Of a stretch of 64,000 bases of DNA, positions 62,617 to 64,000 are shown in pieces. This DNA comes from JAIXWP01 sp041391745 (GTDB lineage Bacteria > Bacteroidota > Bacteroidia > Flavobacteriales_D > Sanyastnellaceae), in contig JAWKNK010000004.1 of NCBI GenBank assembly GCA_041391745.1, forward strand, positions 124,001 to 188,000. The letters are read 5' to 3'. The notes beneath the pieces are model-generated. The model searched no databases. It had not been told where the DNA came from and was given only the letters and a program-made list of their open reading frames with translations. Every line of letters starts with the position of its first letter. Within the stretch, counting starts at the first letter, position 1. The position numbers and the translations under genes were made by a program.

Positions 62617-63954
62617 ATGGAAGACGGTATTCTTTTTTCAGATTTAAACCTCAATAAGCCACTGCTCAATGCATTGGAGGATATGGGATATGCACATCCT
62701 ACTGCTATTCAGCATCAGGTGTTTTCGGTGGTGATGTCTGGAAAAGATGTAATCGGTACGGCTCAAACAGGTACAGGAAAAACCTTGGCCTACTTGCTTC
62801 CATTGCTCCGTCAATGGCAATTTACCAAAGAAAAGCACCCGTCCATTTTGATTTTGGTTCCTACGCGGGAATTGGTAGCGCAAGTGGAAAGTGAATGCAA
62901 ACAATTGACCACCTATATGAATGTGCGCATTGCTGGGGTGTTTGGTGGAGTGAATTTGAAACAACACACCGCTTTGATACAAGACGGAGTGGATGTTTTG
63001 ATTGCAACACCAGGTCGATTGATGGATTTGGTGTTGAACGGTGCACTTCGCTTGAAGTCCATCAAGAGATTGGTAATCGATGAAGTGGATGAACTGCTCA
63101 ATTTGGGTTTTTTACTTCAACTCAATGCCATTTTTGAAGTACTGCCAGAACGTCGTCAGAACATTATGTTTAGTGCTACGATGACCGATGAAGTTCAAAA
63201 GTTATTGGAAGAAAATTTCAATCAACCTGTTCGCGTGGAGGCTACGGCTATGGGTGCTCCCAGCGATAGAATAGATCAGGCCTATTTCCGTGTCCCGAAT
63301 TTTCTCACCAAAATCAATCTTTTGGTGGACATACTTCAGGATAAGGAAGAATTTAAAAAGGTGATGGTATTTGCTGAGAGCAAATCTGCCGCAGATATTA
63401 TTTTTGAAATAACCGAACAAACGTTCGGTAGTGAGATTGGCGTCATTCACTCCAACAAGTCGCAAAATGCGCGATTCGCTACGGTAGAGAAATTTGATCA
63501 AGGTGAATTGCGAGTACTAATTGGGACGGATGTTATCGCTCGTGGTATTGATGTGGAAGGAGTTTCTCATGTCATCAATTTGGACGTTCCAGAGACTCCA
63601 GAGTTGTATTTTCATCGCATAGGGCGAACAGGTCGAGGCAATAGTTATGGAGTCGCTATTACGATGGTGGCACCCTATGAAGAGACGAATTGGGATCAAA
63701 TTGAAAGTTATCTCGGCAAGCGAATAGATGAGCTACAAATGCCGGAAGATATTGAAGTTGACAGCCGATTGCTTCCTGATGAGCAACCCAAATCGGTAAT
63801 GCCTAACCTGGAATTGAAGAATCCAACTAAAATGGTTTCGCAAGGCGCATTTCAGGAAAAACTGGGTAAGAATTTGAAAGTCAACATGCATATGACGCGT
63901 GGGGAGAAGATGAAACTCAAGTACGGCAAGCCCAAGAAGCGTCGAAATAACTGA
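62617..63954 (+). CDS. DEAD-box RNA helicase
   Basis: 445 residues from ATG 62617 (MEDGILFSDLNLNKPLLNAL); an upstream in-frame ATG at 62581 overlaps tag and lacks Q-motif context. Motifs: Q-motif (AIQHQVFSVVMSGKD), Walker A AQTGTGKTLAYLLPLL, PTRELVAQ, TPGR, DEVD in place of DEAD, SAT, ARGIDVEGVSHVINLDVP and HRIGRTGR. C-terminal tail basic (KLKYGKPKKRRNN), useful for RNA binding. Probable role in ribosome assembly or cold adaptation. Confidence 0.94.
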   Translation: MEDGILFSDLNLNKPLLNALEDMGYAHPTAIQHQVFSVVMSGKDVIGTAQTGTGKTLAYLLPLLRQWQFTKEKHPSILILVPTRELVAQVESECKQLTTYMNVRIAGVFGGVNLKQHTALIQDGVDVLIATPGRLMDLVLNGALRLKSIKRLVIDEVDELLNLGFLLQLNAIFEVLPERRQNIMFSATMTDEVQKLLEENFNQPVRVEATAMGAPSDRIDQAYFRVPNFLTKINLLVDILQDKEEFKKVMVFAESKSAADIIFEITEQTFGSEIGVIHSNKSQNARFATVEKFDQGELRVLIGTDVIARGIDVEGVSHVINLDVPETPELYFHRIGRTGRGNSYGVAITMVAPYEETNWDQIESYLGKRIDELQMPEDIEVDSRLLPDEQPKSVMPNLELKNPTKMVSQGAFQEKLGKNLKVNMHMTRGEKMKLKYGKPKKRRNN

Positions 63955-63980
63955 TTTTTTCTGCTAAAATCACAAATCCT

Positions 63981-63988
63981 TACCTTTG
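63981..63988 (+). promoter_or_regulatory. Probable -7 box for a gene beyond the window
   Basis: TACCTTTG matches TAnnTTTG, 27 nt after the helicase stop; no reading frame is visible before the window ends. Confidence 0.35.
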
Positions 63989-64000
63989 CCGCGCTTCAAT

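Noticed and set aside
1..64000. CRISPR arrays, insertion sequences and tRNA genes
   Set aside because: I saw no regularly spaced repeat array, no transposase gene and no tRNA other than the tRNA-like part of tmRNA.

Overview
The window reads as a chromosomal segment of a Bacteroidota (Flavobacteriales-like) bacterium. The sequence evidence is: a 14-gene complex I operon with the short NuoG typical of flavobacteria; a C-terminal type IX secretion sorting domain on a 1305-residue secreted protein; a flavobacterial lptD / SPOR-amidase / MlaD neighbourhood; and the Bacteroidota -7 promoter box TAnnTTTG in front of many genes. No Shine-Dalgarno-type start signals stand out. Base composition is moderately AT-rich. 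Species-level placement is not possible from what I can see.

Layout. 1-5.5 kb: envelope genes (truncated (Fe-S)-binding membrane protein, MlaD, amidase on minus; lptD on plus). 5.5-18.4 kb: nuoA-N, all minus, with one good promoter before nuoA. 18.5-25.9 kb: 2-oxoglutarate dehydrogenase genes odhB and odhA, with a LytS/LytR two-component pair and two unrecognised genes between them. 26-30.6 kb: operon of an RND/MMPL transporter, rmlA, a polyprenyl synthase and a small unknown gene. 30.7-39.8 kb (plus): gdhA, a dockerin-type secreted protein, guaB, three consecutive periplasmic foldases of the PpiC/SurA family, and a MoxR ATPase. 39.8-47.8 kb: an HTTM-type membrane protein with its partner, fumarylacetoacetase, a DUF2167 protein, a repeat-built small secreted protein and the large T9SS cargo protein. 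47.9-49.4 kb: DinB-family protein and WYL regulator. 49.4-59.2 kb: a defence island. 59.3-64 kb: tmRNA, a Kef-type antiporter, 3-methyladenine glycosylase and a DEAD-box helicase.

The most interesting part is the island at 49.4-59.2 kb. A type I restriction-modification system (hsdM-hsdS ... hsdR) is interrupted by a 702-residue GHKL ATPase with a C-terminal PD-(D/E)XK-like nuclease motif. Next come a relic of a second hsdR start, a chimeric fragment joining an AlbA_2-like domain to an HsdS tail, an unknown gene, and a three-gene operon whose order and features fit a toxin-antitoxin-chaperone (HigB-HigA-SecB-like) module. That operon has its own promoter overlapped by a perfect 8+6+8 palindrome. 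A 136-bp direct repeat, about 94% identical, links hsdS and the chimeric fragment.

Five otherwise well-conserved genes carry reading-frame breaks (nuoM 2, nuoF 5, odhA 1, HTTM partner 1, fah 5). In each case the protein resumes in another frame and most breaks sit in short homopolymers. I read these mainly as consensus errors in the assembly, although real decay of fah cannot be excluded.
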